Shown piece after piece: positions 37,139 through 47,751 of a stretch of DNA of 64,000 nucleotides (its first letter is position 1; each line of letters opens with the position of its first letter). Source of the stretch: Chloroflexota bacterium. GTDB taxonomy: Bacteria > Chloroflexota > Anaerolineae > UBA1429. Made by a program: the position numbers and the translations under genes. Under the pieces are notes generated by a model. It was not told where the DNA came from and searched no databases. It was given only the letters and a program-made list of their open reading frames with translations. Location of the stretch: assembly GCA_012719135.1 (NCBI GenBank), contig JAAYAW010000073.1, forward strand, positions 1 to 64,000, read 5' to 3'.

Positions 37139-39888
37139 GCGTTGTTCATCTCCATCCAGTTCTGTCCCACGGCCACATCGACCTTCAGGGGCACACGCAG
37201 CTCGACGGCGTGCGCCATGGTATCCACCAGCAACTCCTGAGCGGCGGCGCGATCCCCCTCGGACACCTCCAGGACGAGTTCATCATGAACCTGGAGGATC
37301 ATGCGGGCATCCAGCCCGGCGGAGAGCAACCGATCGTGCAGCCGGATCATAGCGATCTTGAGAATGTCGGCGGCGCTACCCTGAATGGGCATGTTCACCG
37401 CCGCGCGTTCCGCTGCCGCCCGTACCGCCTGGTTGACGGTGTGCTGAGTGAGCTCGGGAAAGTACCGGCGCCGGCCCATGATCGTCTCTACATACCCGTG
37501 TTCGGCGGCCTGCACCTTGGTCTGCTCCAGGTAACGGTGTACGGCCGCGAAGCGGGAAAAGTAGGCGTCAATGAATGCGCCGGCCTGATCTCGCGTGAGA
37601 GAGGTGCGCGCCGCGAGGCCATAGGCGGACATGCCGTACATCAGGCCAAAGTTGATCGCCTTGGCCATACTCCGCTGCTCGTAGGTGACGTCCTCCAACG
37701 GGATGCCAAAAATGGCCGCCGCCGTGCTGGCATGCACATCCTCGTTACGCTCAAAGGCCGCGATCATCTCGGGGTCCTCAGAGACGTGTGCCAGCATGCG
37801 CAGCTCCACCTGCGAATAGTCGCAGGCCAACAGCAAGTATCCGGGGGGCGCGATGAAGGCTCGTCGCACCTCGCGGCCGATCTCTGTGCGCACCGGGATG
37901 TTTTGCAGGTTCGGGTCACTCGACGACAGCCGCCCCGTGCTTGTGCCCGCCTGGTTGTAGGAGGTGTGCACACGACCCGTGTCCGGATGCGCCAGCCGGG
38001 GTAGCGTGTCTATATAGGTGCCCCGGAGCTTGTCCAGGTTTCGATACTCTAGCAGCAGGCTGACCATGGGGTGCGCATCACGGAGTTCCTCTAGTACCGA
38101 GGCGTCGGTAGAGGGACCGGTCTTTGTCGAACGCACGACGGGGAGGTTCAACTCCTGAAAGAGAACTTCACCCAGTTGCTTTGGCGAGTTGAGGTTGAAG
38201 CGATGGCCCACATGGTCGTAGATACGCGTCTCGAGTGCCTGGATCTGTGCACCTACCGTGCGCGACATCTCTTCAAGGTAGGCGACATCCACCAACACCC
38301 CGTGCATCTCGATCTCTTTGAGCACCGGCACGAGGGGGACCTCGATGTGGTCGTAGAGGTCCTGCTGGTCTCTATCGGCAAGCTCGCCCCGCAGTACGTG
38401 GTGGAGCCTGAGCGTCATGTCGGCATCGGCGCAGGCATACATCCCCACGGTCTCAATGGCCACCTTGTCCATGGTGGTTTGAGCTCTTCCCTTGCCGATA
38501 ACTTCGGAGGTGTCCGTCATTTCGACGCCCAGCCGGTGAAACGCCTGCTCGCGCAGGCTGATGCCTCTGCCTGTTGGCGAAAGCAGCCAGGCGGCGAGCA
38601 TGGTATCCTCACAGCGTCCGCGCACGGGCATCCCGTGGCGCTCCAGGACGATCAGGTCATACTTGGCGTTGTGCAGGACCTTCGGCCGATCCGGGTCAGC
38701 CAGGATGGGTCCCAGAACGCGGGATACTGTGTCCAGGCTGAGCTGTCGAACGGCTGGGCGCCGTTCGTGACCCACGGGTACGTACCAGGCGTTGCCTTCT
38801 GCCGTGGCGATGGAGATGCCGACGAGGCGGGCCTGCATCTGGTCGGTGCTGGTGGTTTCCGTATCCAACCCGAATAACGCGCAATCCTGTAGGCTCTCTT
38901 TGAGCTCCTGCAGGATCGCGGTGGTATCCACGATGCGATAGTTGCCGAACACGCGGTGGTCTCCAGCGTTGGCGGGAGCAGGCGTCGCAAAGAGCGTGAG
39001 TTGCTCGCCAGGCGCCGGCCCCTCGCCGGGAAGGCGGTCGATAAGCGAATGAAAGCCCAGTTCGCGCAGCAGTTCGACGAAGCGGACACGGTCAAACTGG
39101 GGCCAACGCGCGGACTCCAGGTCCAGGTCCTCGTCCAGATCTCGGACGATGGTCACCAGATGGCGGCTCATCAGAGCATCCTCACGCCCGGAGCGCAGGG
39201 CCTCGCGGAACCGGGAGCGCGATACATCCTCCAGATGCTCATAGATCTGGTCCAGTGAGCCATACTCTTTCAGCAGGGCCGTGGCGGTCTTTTCGCCGAC
39301 GCCTTTCACCCCGGGGATGTTGTCGGACGAATCGCCCATCAGCGCCTTGAGATCAATAAGCTGGGCAGGAGCGAGCCCGTATCGCTGCTGGACGGCGCCC
39401 GTGTCATACAGCTGTACATCGGCCATCGTCCGGCGGGGCATCAGGACGTGGACGTCATCGGACACAAGCTGGAGGGTGTCACTATCTCCGGTGACAATGA
39501 TCGTTTCAAGCCCAGCCTTGCTGGCGAGCGCAGAGATCGAGCCCATGAGATCATCGGCTTCGTAGCCCTCACGCGTGTGCACGGGAATGCCAAGCGTCCT
39601 GGCGAGCTCCATGATCCGCTCGATCTGGACGGCGAGGTCATCGGGCATCTTGGCACGCGTCGCTTTGTACTCGGCATATTCCTCATGGCGGAACGTACGG
39701 CCCGAGTCAAAGGTGGCGATCACGTAATCGGGTTGCTCATCACCAACGGCCTTGAGCAGCATGCTCGCAAAGCCAAACACCGCATTCGTGGGCTCGCCGG
39801 CCGGCGAGGTGAGGGGAGGAGTCGCGAAGTAGGCCCGATAGGCCATCGCGTGCCCATCGATGAGCATCAGCCTCTGCTTGTTCTTCAT
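37135..39888 (-). CDS. polA: DNA polymerase I
   Basis: 917 aa; 5' nuclease domain; exo motifs LDTETTS, HNAKYDLIVL, YACADADMT; polymerase motifs LACDYSQVELRMLAH, RSMAKAINFGLMYGMSAYGL, QVHDELVLEV. Confidence 0.96.
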   Translation of the reverse strand: MKNKQRLMLIDGHAMAYRAYFATPPLTSPAGEPTNAVFGFASMLLKAVGDEQPDYVIATFDSGRTFRHEEYAEYKATRAKMPDDLAVQIERIMELARTLGIPVHTREGYEADDLMGSISALASKAGLETIIVTGDSDTLQLVSDDVHVLMPRRTMADVQLYDTGAVQQRYGLAPAQLIDLKALMGDSSDNIPGVKGVGEKTATALLKEYGSLDQIYEHLEDVSRSRFREALRSGREDALMSRHLVTIVRDLDEDLDLESARWPQFDRVRFVELLRELGFHSLIDRLPGEGPAPGEQLTLFATPAPANAGDHRVFGNYRIVDTTAILQELKESLQDCALFGLDTETTSTDQMQARLVGISIATAEGNAWYVPVGHERRPAVRQLSLDTVSRVLGPILADPDRPKVLHNAKYDLIVLERHGMPVRGRCEDTMLAAWLLSPTGRGISLREQAFHRLGVEMTDTSEVIGKGRAQTTMDKVAIETVGMYACADADMTLRLHHVLRGELADRDQQDLYDHIEVPLVPVLKEIEMHGVLVDVAYLEEMSRTVGAQIQALETRIYDHVGHRFNLNSPKQLGEVLFQELNLPVVRSTKTGPSTDASVLEELRDAHPMVSLLLEYRNLDKLRGTYIDTLPRLAHPDTGRVHTSYNQAGTSTGRLSSSDPNLQNIPVRTEIGREVRRAFIAPPGYLLLACDYSQVELRMLAHVSEDPEMIAAFERNEDVHASTAAAIFGIPLEDVTYEQRSMAKAINFGLMYGMSAYGLAARTSLTRDQAGAFIDAYFSRFAAVHRYLEQTKVQAAEHGYVETIMGRRRYFPELTQHTVNQAVRAAAERAAVNMPIQGSAADILKIAMIRLHDRLLSAGLDARMILQVHDELVLEVSEGDRAAAQELLVDTMAHAVELRVPLKVDVAVGQNWMEMNNA

Positions 39889-40041
39889 GGCGTGGCCTCC
39901 AAGGTCGGATTATACCACAGGCCACACACCGCACAACCGCACAGGGATCCATGCCAGAAGAACGCAGCTAGTGGACGAGCACTGTGGCCGTGTGTATAAT
40001 GGCTGCGATGGATAGCGATGTCCGCGCATAAGGAGAGGCCC

Positions 40042-40776
40042 ATGAACGTGTTCAACCGAATCGTGATGGTCTTGCTTATTCTGGGGCTGCTCGCACTTGC
40101 GGTGGTTCTGCTGATATGGCCAGAGGCTGCTATGGAGACCACGGCAGCCGGTCTCACGCGGGTACAAGAGAGTGGGTTCTTCTCCAGCGCCAGCCAGAAC
40201 AGGTACTACCTCGGTGGTGTGGGTGCGGCCGCGCTCATCCTCTTGGTCCTGCTGATACTGGAGATTCGCAAGACGCGGAAAAAGGCCGTTCGAATCCGCA
40301 CAGAGGGAAATGGCCGTGCTCGGATCGGCGTGGATTCGGTGATGCAGAGCCTGGCGTACCGGATTGATGAACTGCCAGGTGTCCGCGACGCCAAGCCGAG
40401 AGTCACCTCGCGCGGAAACGACGTTGATATCGCGATCGATCTGCATACCAGCCCCACCGTGAATGTTCCCGGGGTCACGGCGCAGATCGTCAACCTGGCG
40501 CACGAGATTATCGAGACACAGCTGGGCGTCAAGATCCATGGTAAAGTACAGGTCAACGTCGCCCATGAACCTTTCCCGCGCGGCACCATGGCGCCAGCCG
40601 CTGCGCCAACGGCGCCCTCTGGCGCAGCCAAACCGGCTAAGGAGCCCGAGAGAGTTGTCATCCCGCCGGTGACGATGCAGCAACCACGGCCGGCTGCGGC
40701 TACCAGGTCGGAGGAAGCATCGGCCGAGAGGCCGTCGGCCGGGGCGCCTTCAGCGTCCAAGCCCAGCGGTCAGTAG
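40042..40776 (+). CDS. AmaP-like alkaline shock response membrane anchor protein
   Basis: Two N-terminal TM segments then Asp23-like domain and Pro/Ala-rich tail. Confidence 0.8.
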   Translation: MNVFNRIVMVLLILGLLALAVVLLIWPEAAMETTAAGLTRVQESGFFSSASQNRYYLGGVGAAALILLVLLILEIRKTRKKAVRIRTEGNGRARIGVDSVMQSLAYRIDELPGVRDAKPRVTSRGNDVDIAIDLHTSPTVNVPGVTAQIVNLAHEIIETQLGVKIHGKVQVNVAHEPFPRGTMAPAAAPTAPSGAAKPAKEPERVVIPPVTMQQPRPAAATRSEEASAERPSAGAPSASKPSGQ

Positions 40777-40894
40777 CGACCATACTGCCAGTGAGAAGCC
40801 CTCGCGGAGCGCCTCGGCCACCAGCCGGGTGAGCCGCGAGGGTGCCTGTATACGACCCGATTACTCCTGACCGCCAGATGAGGACCAGGCTCTT

Positions 40895-41431
40895 GTGGAT
40901 GTGAGCTGTGCAACAGACTGCGATCTCGCCCGCCTGCTGGAGGCGCTCCTCTTTGTGGCGGATGAGCCAGCGAGCGTAAGCGATCTGGCGGCGGCACTGG
41001 ACGCTCCGATTGAGGCCGTGCAGCAGGCGCTTGACTGGTTGACTGCCGAGAATGCAAAGCGGGGCGTCTCGGTGATCCGCGTGGGCATGCGCGTGCAGAT
41101 GGTGACGATTCCCGAGGCGGCGGCCTGTGTGGAGCGATTCCTTGGGATGGATCGGACGGCGAGGCTTTCGCCGGCGGCGCTCGAGACGGTCGCGATTATC
41201 GCCTACCGGCAGCCAATCACCCGTGCTCAGGTGGATGCCGTCCGAGGGGTGAATTCGGATGCGGTAATCCGTACATTGAGGGCAAGGAATCTCATAGAGA
41301 CGGTGGGTCAGCTTGAGCAGGCCGGCAGGCCAGATCTGTTTGGCACGACTTTTGAGTTCCTGCGCTACTTTGGCCTCGCCTCGCTGGAGGATCTGCCCAG
41401 GCTTCCAGAGCCCGACGAGTTGCCGGCCTAG
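40895..41431 (+). CDS. scpB: Segregation and condensation protein B
   Basis: LLEALLFVADEPASVSDLAAALD; LSPAALETVAIIAYRQPITRAQVDAVRGVNSDAVIRTL; FGTTFEFLRYFGLASLEDLPRLPE. Confidence 0.95.
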   Translation: MDVSCATDCDLARLLEALLFVADEPASVSDLAAALDAPIEAVQQALDWLTAENAKRGVSVIRVGMRVQMVTIPEAAACVERFLGMDRTARLSPAALETVAIIAYRQPITRAQVDAVRGVNSDAVIRTLRARNLIETVGQLEQAGRPDLFGTTFEFLRYFGLASLEDLPRLPEPDELPA

Positions 41432-41472
41432 CGGAGTGGCAGTCCGTCGTTGATGGTGGAACTCGCGCAACG

Positions 41473-44400
41473 CTAGGAGCTGATCTGGAGCGAGATGCTC
41501 TGGGAAACCCCCTGGTCTTCCATGGAGATGCCGTAGATCGTCTCGGCAGCCTCAATCGTGCGCCGGTTGTGGGTGATGACCACGTACTGAGTAGCTTCTG
41601 CCTGGCTGCGCAGTAGATCTCGAAAGCGCCCCACGTTCGACTCGTCCAGAGCGGCATCGACTTCATCAAGGAAGCAGAAGGGGACGGGATTCGCGCCCAG
41701 CAAGGCAAAGAGCAGCGCGACCGCCGTTAGCGCTCTCTCGCCACCGGAGAGAAGCGACAGGCGCTGAGCGTGTTTGCCAGGCGGATGAGCGATGATATCG
41801 ACCCCGGTCGTGGCCAGACTTGTGGGATCAGTGAGCACCAGGTGAGCCGTTCCTCCGCCGAATAGCTCCTCGAAAAAGCGGGCGAAACTCACGTCCACAC
41901 GCTCCACCGCAGCACCAAAGTCCCGCTCGATCACCTCATCCAGTTCTTCTATCACCTCCTGCAGAGAGGCGATGGCTCCACGCAGATCGGATATCTGGCT
42001 TTGTAGGAAAGTCTGCCTTTCCAGCAGCTTCTCATATTCCCTCGGAGCCTCGGGATTGATGCCGCCGACGCGTCGCAACCGGGCGCGCAACTGCCGAATC
42101 TCGTCACTCAGCCCTGAGGGCAGCGCGACGACTCGGGGCAGTTCGACGACGTTGTCGTCAAGGTTGAGCCGAAGCTGGTGCGCGTGTGCGTCCGGAAGGT
42201 CTATCGGCCCGAGAGATTCCTCGATCTCGATGCTGAGGCTGATCTGTTGATCCCTGGCGCGATCGCGTTCCAGAACGACCTGGTTGAACTCTGTCTCCGC
42301 CTCGTGTAGCCTCTCAAGGCTGTCCCCATGGAGCCTTACGGTGGATTGTTCCTCGCGTTCCAGCTCAGCACGCTGTCTGCGGAGGGGATCAATTCTTGAG
42401 CGGGCCTCCTCGATGCGCGCCTCCAGGGCCTGCAAGCGCTCCCAGCCCTCTGCCAGCAACGTTTCTACTTCTTTGAGACGCGCCTGCTGTTCCTCGCGGT
42501 GGCCGCGCCGCAAGGACAGCTGAGAGTCAACCTGGTCGACATTCCGCACATGGCTCTCAACGAGCGCGGCGACGCTCCGGTAGGTTCGCGCATTCACCTC
42601 AGCCTCTGTCTCGAGGGCGTTCAGCCTGTGGCGCGCCGGGCCGTCCTGAATGGCATCGCGTCGCCCGGTGATCTCCGAGAGGGAGGCCGCGAGATCTTCG
42701 CCCTGCCTGCTCAGTCGATCCATCGCGGCGGAAGCTGCCGTCTGACGCACCGCCAGCTGGGCGAGGTCCTCTGCAATCTGTGCCGCCCGCGAGTTCTGCC
42801 AGGAGGCTTCTCGTTCGGCACGGGCGAGCGCGTCCTCGTGCTTCTGGCGGGCTCGGCGCGCCATGTCGTTCTCGGCTCTCTGCTCGGCGATCTGCCTGGA
42901 GCGATCGCGAATTGCCGTCTGCAGGTCGGCGATCTGCAGCTGGTGAGCGGACACAGCCGCCGCCGCGTCATGCAGCCTGTCCTTTGCGGCCTGTACTCGC
43001 GCTGGCAACTCGCGCCATTCCCTTTCCTGAGCGAGGATCTGCGTCTGTACCTGCCGAGCCCCGCCGCTTACAGCGCCGCTTGGCTGCACCGTCTCCCCCT
43101 CCAGGGTCACGAGGAGACTGGCACCCGTACGTTCTCTGAGCAGGCGGCGCGCCGTGGCCAGATCCTGCGTCACCAGGATGTGGCCAAGGAGTAGGTCGTA
43201 CACAGGCGAGAACTCGGCGTTGTATCGCACGAGTTCGGACGCGACGCCGACCACGCCGGGGCGCGATACGTTCTGTAGCGGTGGGCGCACCTGGAGCGTA
43301 TCCAGCGGCAGGAAGGTAGCCCAACCAGCCTGGCGCTGCTTTAGCAAGGCAATGGCGGCTTCGGCATCCTCCCAGCGATCCGTCACGATGTTCTGAAGCC
43401 GCGTGCCCAGGGCGGATTGGATCGCTTGCTCGTACTCACGAGGTACGCGCATGAGGCTGGCGACAGTGCCGCGCACTCCTGTGAGCTCTTCCGAGGATCG
43501 CAGGACCAGGCGAACGCCCGGATGGTATTCGCTCATCTGATCTCGCTGCCTCTGGAGCGCGCGTTGGCGGCTGAGGAGTGCGTCGTGATGGCTGCGTGCT
43601 TCGCTGGCAGCTCTCTCGAGCGAGACTAGCTGCTCGCGCACAGCCAGAAGCGCCGTTTCTTCGTTCGTCTGCTGTTGCTCAAGCAGGGCGAGCTGTGCCT
43701 CCAGTTCGCTCTCACGAACGTCGAGCTCGGCGGCCTGACCGCGCAAGATCTCCAACTGGCGGACGGCACTCTCCGATCGGCTTCGAAGCTCTCCGCGTTC
43801 GGCTTCGAGCTCATGCTCTCGCTCGTCGAGCTGCTCGTTCTGAGCCTGGAGCTGCGCGGACTCGCGCTCGCGCGCCGCGATGCGGCGCTCGACCCCCTGC
43901 AGCTCGCCGGTCAGCCTGGCTCTCTCCGCATCGGCGGAGGCCAGCTCTTGCCTCAGCGTTTCGATTTCGCTCAGGCACCGTGACCGGCGATCACGGTGCT
44001 CAGCCAGATCCGCCCTGGCCCTTGCGACCTCTTCTTCGAGAATCTGGCGACGCGAGATCAAGGCCTCCTCTTCCTGCTGTGAGGCCGCGATCTGTTGGGC
44101 GTACAGCCGTTCGCGCTCTGAAGCGACGGCCAGATCTCGCCCCAGGCGCTCGCTTTCTTCCAGCAGCGCGGCGAGGCGATCGGTATGTGTCTTCTCCTGG
44201 GCCGTCAGGGTCGCGATCTGATCGCGTAGCGAATCTTGCTTTGCCTGAAGCTCACGGGTTTGGCTACGCAGAGCGTCCGCGTGATCACGGGCGGAATCTA
44301 CGCTTGCCTCGCCCTGGGCCACCTTTGCCTGGACGTTCTGCCACTGATAGCCATACCAGATGCGCTGGAGCTCTCTCAGATCCTGGAGGAGGAGCATATG

Positions 44401-45042
44401 CTCTTCGGCCCGCTCTGCCTGACGGCGCAGGGTGTGGGCACGCGGGCGCAACTCGTTGACGATGTCCTCAGCGCGCTCCAGGTTCCTTTGAGTCTCCTGG
44501 ATGCGACCGAGCGTCTCCTCGCGTCTGCGCAGTTGCGGTGCAATACCGGCAGCTTCCTCAAACAACGACCGACGCGCTTCGGGGGTCAGGGCCAGGGCGG
44601 CATCCACCAGTCCTTGGCCGATCACGACATAGTTGCTGGCCGTGAGGCCGGCTGCGCCAAGCAGGTCGGCGATCTCGCGATATCGAACGCGGCTACCATT
44701 CAGGAGGTACTCATTCTCCCCCGAGCGGTAGGCCCGCCGGCCGATGGTGACCTCGGTAAAGTCGATATCCAACCAGCGATCGGAGTTGTCCAGCGTGAGG
44801 GTGACTTCGGCCATGCCGAGGCGCGCGCGGCGGCGCGAGCCGGCGAAAATCATGTCCTCTGTGCGGCGGCCGCGAAGGTTGCTATAGCTCTGCTCGCCCA
44901 GCACCCACCGGACACCATCGGCAATGTTGCTCTTGCCGCTGCCATTGGGCCCGACGATGGCCGTAACACCCTCCGCGAACTCAAAGGTTGCGCGAGAGGC
45001 AAAGCTCTTGTAGCCGTACAGCTCCAAACGCTTTAGACGCAT
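41473..45042 (-). CDS. smc: Chromosome segregation protein Smc
   Basis: 1189 aa; VGPNGSGKSNIADGVRWVLGEQSYSNLRG; coiled coils and hinge; LSLLSGGERALTAVALLFAL. Confidence 0.96.
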   Translation of the reverse strand: MRLKRLELYGYKSFASRATFEFAEGVTAIVGPNGSGKSNIADGVRWVLGEQSYSNLRGRRTEDMIFAGSRRRARLGMAEVTLTLDNSDRWLDIDFTEVTIGRRAYRSGENEYLLNGSRVRYREIADLLGAAGLTASNYVVIGQGLVDAALALTPEARRSLFEEAAGIAPQLRRREETLGRIQETQRNLERAEDIVNELRPRAHTLRRQAERAEEHMLLLQDLRELQRIWYGYQWQNVQAKVAQGEASVDSARDHADALRSQTRELQAKQDSLRDQIATLTAQEKTHTDRLAALLEESERLGRDLAVASERERLYAQQIAASQQEEEALISRRQILEEEVARARADLAEHRDRRSRCLSEIETLRQELASADAERARLTGELQGVERRIAARERESAQLQAQNEQLDEREHELEAERGELRSRSESAVRQLEILRGQAAELDVRESELEAQLALLEQQQTNEETALLAVREQLVSLERAASEARSHHDALLSRQRALQRQRDQMSEYHPGVRLVLRSSEELTGVRGTVASLMRVPREYEQAIQSALGTRLQNIVTDRWEDAEAAIALLKQRQAGWATFLPLDTLQVRPPLQNVSRPGVVGVASELVRYNAEFSPVYDLLLGHILVTQDLATARRLLRERTGASLLVTLEGETVQPSGAVSGGARQVQTQILAQEREWRELPARVQAAKDRLHDAAAAVSAHQLQIADLQTAIRDRSRQIAEQRAENDMARRARQKHEDALARAEREASWQNSRAAQIAEDLAQLAVRQTAASAAMDRLSRQGEDLAASLSEITGRRDAIQDGPARHRLNALETEAEVNARTYRSVAALVESHVRNVDQVDSQLSLRRGHREEQQARLKEVETLLAEGWERLQALEARIEEARSRIDPLRRQRAELEREEQSTVRLHGDSLERLHEAETEFNQVVLERDRARDQQISLSIEIEESLGPIDLPDAHAHQLRLNLDDNVVELPRVVALPSGLSDEIRQLRARLRRVGGINPEAPREYEKLLERQTFLQSQISDLRGAIASLQEVIEELDEVIERDFGAAVERVDVSFARFFEELFGGGTAHLVLTDPTSLATTGVDIIAHPPGKHAQRLSLLSGGERALTAVALLFALLGANPVPFCFLDEVDAALDESNVGRFRDLLRSQAEATQYVVITHNRRTIEAAETIYGISMEDQGVSQSISLQISS

Positions 45043-45111
45043 GTTCTCCTCAGAAGCGCCTTGCGGGTGCCACGGGTATACCTCCGATCATCCCTGCCAA
45101 AAGCATCACTG

Positions 45112-45852
45112 TCATAGCGAGCGCTCCACGATCGCTGCTCGGGCAGCGGCCTGTTCGGCGGCGCGCTTGCTGCGGCCGGTGCCCTCGCCCCAGATCTGTT
45201 CGCCGACGAGTACCTGCGCGACAAAGACGCGCTCATGATCTGGCCCGCGCTCGTCCACGATCTGGTATCTGGGCGTGATGCCGAGGTCAGATTGCGTCTG
45301 CTCCTGGAGGTATGTCTTGGCGTTCTTTATGGAACGCTGTTCCTCGATCTCCACCGCTAGACTCTCCAGGTGTTGACGCACCAACTGACGGGTCGGCTCG
45401 ATGCCCCGATCCAGGTAGAGAGCGCCAAAAAAGGCCTCCACTGCGGCACATAGGTTGGCCTCACGCAGGCGTCCCCCGCTGGCTTCCTCACCGCGTCCCA
45501 TGCGCAGGAACTGGCCAATGCTCCAGGCACTCCCCAGCCGTGCGAGGCTCTCTGAACGCACCACAAAGATGCGCAGGCTGGTGAGATCTCCCTCGCTCAC
45601 GTCGGGGTAGCGGCGGAAAAGCCACTCGGCGACGAGGAATCCCAGCACCGCATCTCCGAGGTACTCTAGACGTTCGTTGTCTGCAGTAACCGATCCCGGG
45701 TTCTCGTTTGCGAACGAACTGTGGGTGAGCGCCTCCTCCAGCAGGCTGGGATCGCGGAACGCAAAGCCGATGCGCTCCGAAAAGGCCTCGACAGTCGAGG
45801 CATCCTTCCGCGCGCCCTGGCCGGGCTGATCGCTCTGCACGTCAGCTCTCAT
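45112..45852 (-). CDS. rnc: Ribonuclease III
   Basis: NERLEYLGDAVLGFLVAEWLF; C-terminal dsRBD; start 45852 or 45873 (both overlap aspS). Confidence 0.94.
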   Translation of the reverse strand: MRADVQSDQPGQGARKDASTVEAFSERIGFAFRDPSLLEEALTHSSFANENPGSVTADNERLEYLGDAVLGFLVAEWLFRRYPDVSEGDLTSLRIFVVRSESLARLGSAWSIGQFLRMGRGEEASGGRLREANLCAAVEAFFGALYLDRGIEPTRQLVRQHLESLAVEIEEQRSIKNAKTYLQEQTQSDLGITPRYQIVDERGPDHERVFVAQVLVGEQIWGEGTGRSKRAAEQAAARAAIVERSL

Positions 45853-47605
45853 CGACTCGGATATGAAGCTCACCCAGTTGTTTTGTGGTTAGCTCCGAAG
45901 GGGCGTCTGTCATGAGGTCGACGGCACTCTGGCTCTTGGGGAAAGCCATCACCTCGCGGATGTTGGGCTCGCCGGCCAGCAGCATGACGAGCCGGGCCAT
46001 CCCCGCAGCGATGCCTCCATGTGGAGGGGCGCCGAACTCAAAGGCCTCCAGGAGATGGCCGAACTGCGACTGGGCGGCCTCTTGCGTCATGCCGATTGCC
46101 GCGAACAGGCGCTCCTGAATGGAGCGGCGATGGATCCGGATGCTTCCGCCCCCAATCTCGTAACCGTTGGCGACGATGTCGTACGCCTTAGCGCGCACCT
46201 CCGCGGGGGCGGTCTCCAGCATGGGCAGATCTTGATCCACGGGCGCGGTGAAGGGATGGTGGACGGCAGTAAAGCGCTGCTCCTCTTCGTTCCATTCCAG
46301 CAGCGGGAAATCGGTAATCCACGCAAAGGCCAGGATGTTATCATCCAGCAGAGATAGACGCCGGCCGAACTCCAGGCGAAGCTGCCCCAGTATCTGCGCG
46401 ACGACCTGTGGGCGATCGGCAGCGATGAGGATCAAGTCGCCTTCGCTGGCGCCACAGCGCGAGATGATGGACTGCATCTCCGAATCCGGCAGGACCTTGC
46501 CCAGGGAGGAGCGTACGCCATCCGGGCGGATCTGAACAGTAGCGAGCCCGCTGCCCCCCAGGTCCTTGGCCAACTGCACGAGCTCATCTATCTGTCGCCT
46601 GGAATAGCCTGCGCAGTCCGGGGCAACCAACGCTTTGACGAGACCGCCTGACCGGGCGGTGGCGCTAAAGACATCGAATTCGCTGTTGATGGCGAGGTCC
46701 GTGAGGTCAATGAGAGTGAGGCCAAAACGGAGATCTGGCTTGTCGCTTCCGTATTTAGCGATTGCATCAGCGTAGGACATGCGAGGGAAGGGGATCTCTG
46801 CGATCCGCTTACTGCAGACCGACGGCACCAGCGAGGTCAGGAGGTCCTCCATCAGGCCCATGACGTCTTCGCGATCGACAAAGGACATTTCCAGGTCCAG
46901 CTGAGTGAACTCGGGTTGCCGGTCCGATCGCTGATCCTCGTCGCGAAAACAACGCGCGATCTGAAAGTAGCGCTCGATACCGCTGACCATGAGCAGTTGC
47001 TTGAGCTGCTGAGGCGACTGAGGCAGAGCGTAGAACTTGCCGGGATGGATCCGGCTGGGGACCACATAGTCGCGGGCCCCCTCGGGTGTGCTCTTGAACA
47101 GAATCGGCGTCTCGATCTCGATAAAGTCGCGGGCAGATAAATAGGTGCGCATGAACTGAGCGACCTCATGATAGAGGACGAGATTCCGCTGCATGCGTGG
47201 GCGGCGGAGATCGAGATAGCGGTAACGGAGCCTGACGGCTTCGTCCACATCGCCTTCGCGATTGATGTGAAAGACGGGCAGTCGAGCCTCGTTAAGGATC
47301 TCGAGATGAGTCGCCAGGATCTCGATATCTCCAGTCGGCATGTCCGGGTTGCGCATACCATCCGGGCGGGGCATAACCTGGCCTGTCACGCGGATGACAT
47401 ACTCCAGATGTAGCTCCGTGGCCAGAGCGTGCGCGGCAGGGGATAGATCGGCGTTGAACACGACCTGAGTGATGCCAAAGCGGTCGCGCAGATCCACAAA
47501 GACCACGTTACCGTGGTCACGCCGGCGATGTACCCAACCCGCGAGCTCCACGGTGCTCCCGGCATCTGTCACGCGCAGCTGGCCGCAGTTGTGTGTCTTT
47601 AGCAT
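45842..47605 (-). CDS. aspS: Aspartyl-tRNA synthetase
   Basis: WVHRRRDHGNVVFVDLRDRFGITQVV; FRDEDQRSDRQPEFTQLDLEMSFV; GGIAAGMARLVMLLAG. Confidence 0.96.
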   Translation of the reverse strand: MLKTHNCGQLRVTDAGSTVELAGWVHRRRDHGNVVFVDLRDRFGITQVVFNADLSPAAHALATELHLEYVIRVTGQVMPRPDGMRNPDMPTGDIEILATHLEILNEARLPVFHINREGDVDEAVRLRYRYLDLRRPRMQRNLVLYHEVAQFMRTYLSARDFIEIETPILFKSTPEGARDYVVPSRIHPGKFYALPQSPQQLKQLLMVSGIERYFQIARCFRDEDQRSDRQPEFTQLDLEMSFVDREDVMGLMEDLLTSLVPSVCSKRIAEIPFPRMSYADAIAKYGSDKPDLRFGLTLIDLTDLAINSEFDVFSATARSGGLVKALVAPDCAGYSRRQIDELVQLAKDLGGSGLATVQIRPDGVRSSLGKVLPDSEMQSIISRCGASEGDLILIAADRPQVVAQILGQLRLEFGRRLSLLDDNILAFAWITDFPLLEWNEEEQRFTAVHHPFTAPVDQDLPMLETAPAEVRAKAYDIVANGYEIGGGSIRIHRRSIQERLFAAIGMTQEAAQSQFGHLLEAFEFGAPPHGGIAAGMARLVMLLAGEPNIREVMAFPKSQSAVDLMTDAPSELTTKQLGELHIRVDES

Positions 47606-47751
47606 GGCAGTCTCCTCAAGCCGATCGTCAGGCTATCGGATTATAGGTGAGCGCGGTCACGACACAAAACCCAAAAGACACAGGCTGGAGCACTTGGCAA
47701 CTCGATCCTGCAGCGCTACGATGCCAGCGCATACTGGCAGGGGAGGGAAAC

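Noticed and set aside
36086-38877. Plus-strand ORFs (36086-36823, 37111-38004, 38176-38877) in argS/polA
   Set aside because: Antisense to highly conserved genes; no recognisable domains.
43578-44459. 293-aa plus-strand ORF within smc
   Set aside because: Arg/Ala/Pro-rich composition typical of out-of-frame GC-rich DNA.
47606-47751. T-box or other tRNA-sensing leader upstream of aspS (and argS)
   Set aside because: Intergenic space is short and no T-box consensus (TGGNACC-type) with terminator was seen; argS overlaps the polA stop-start junction.
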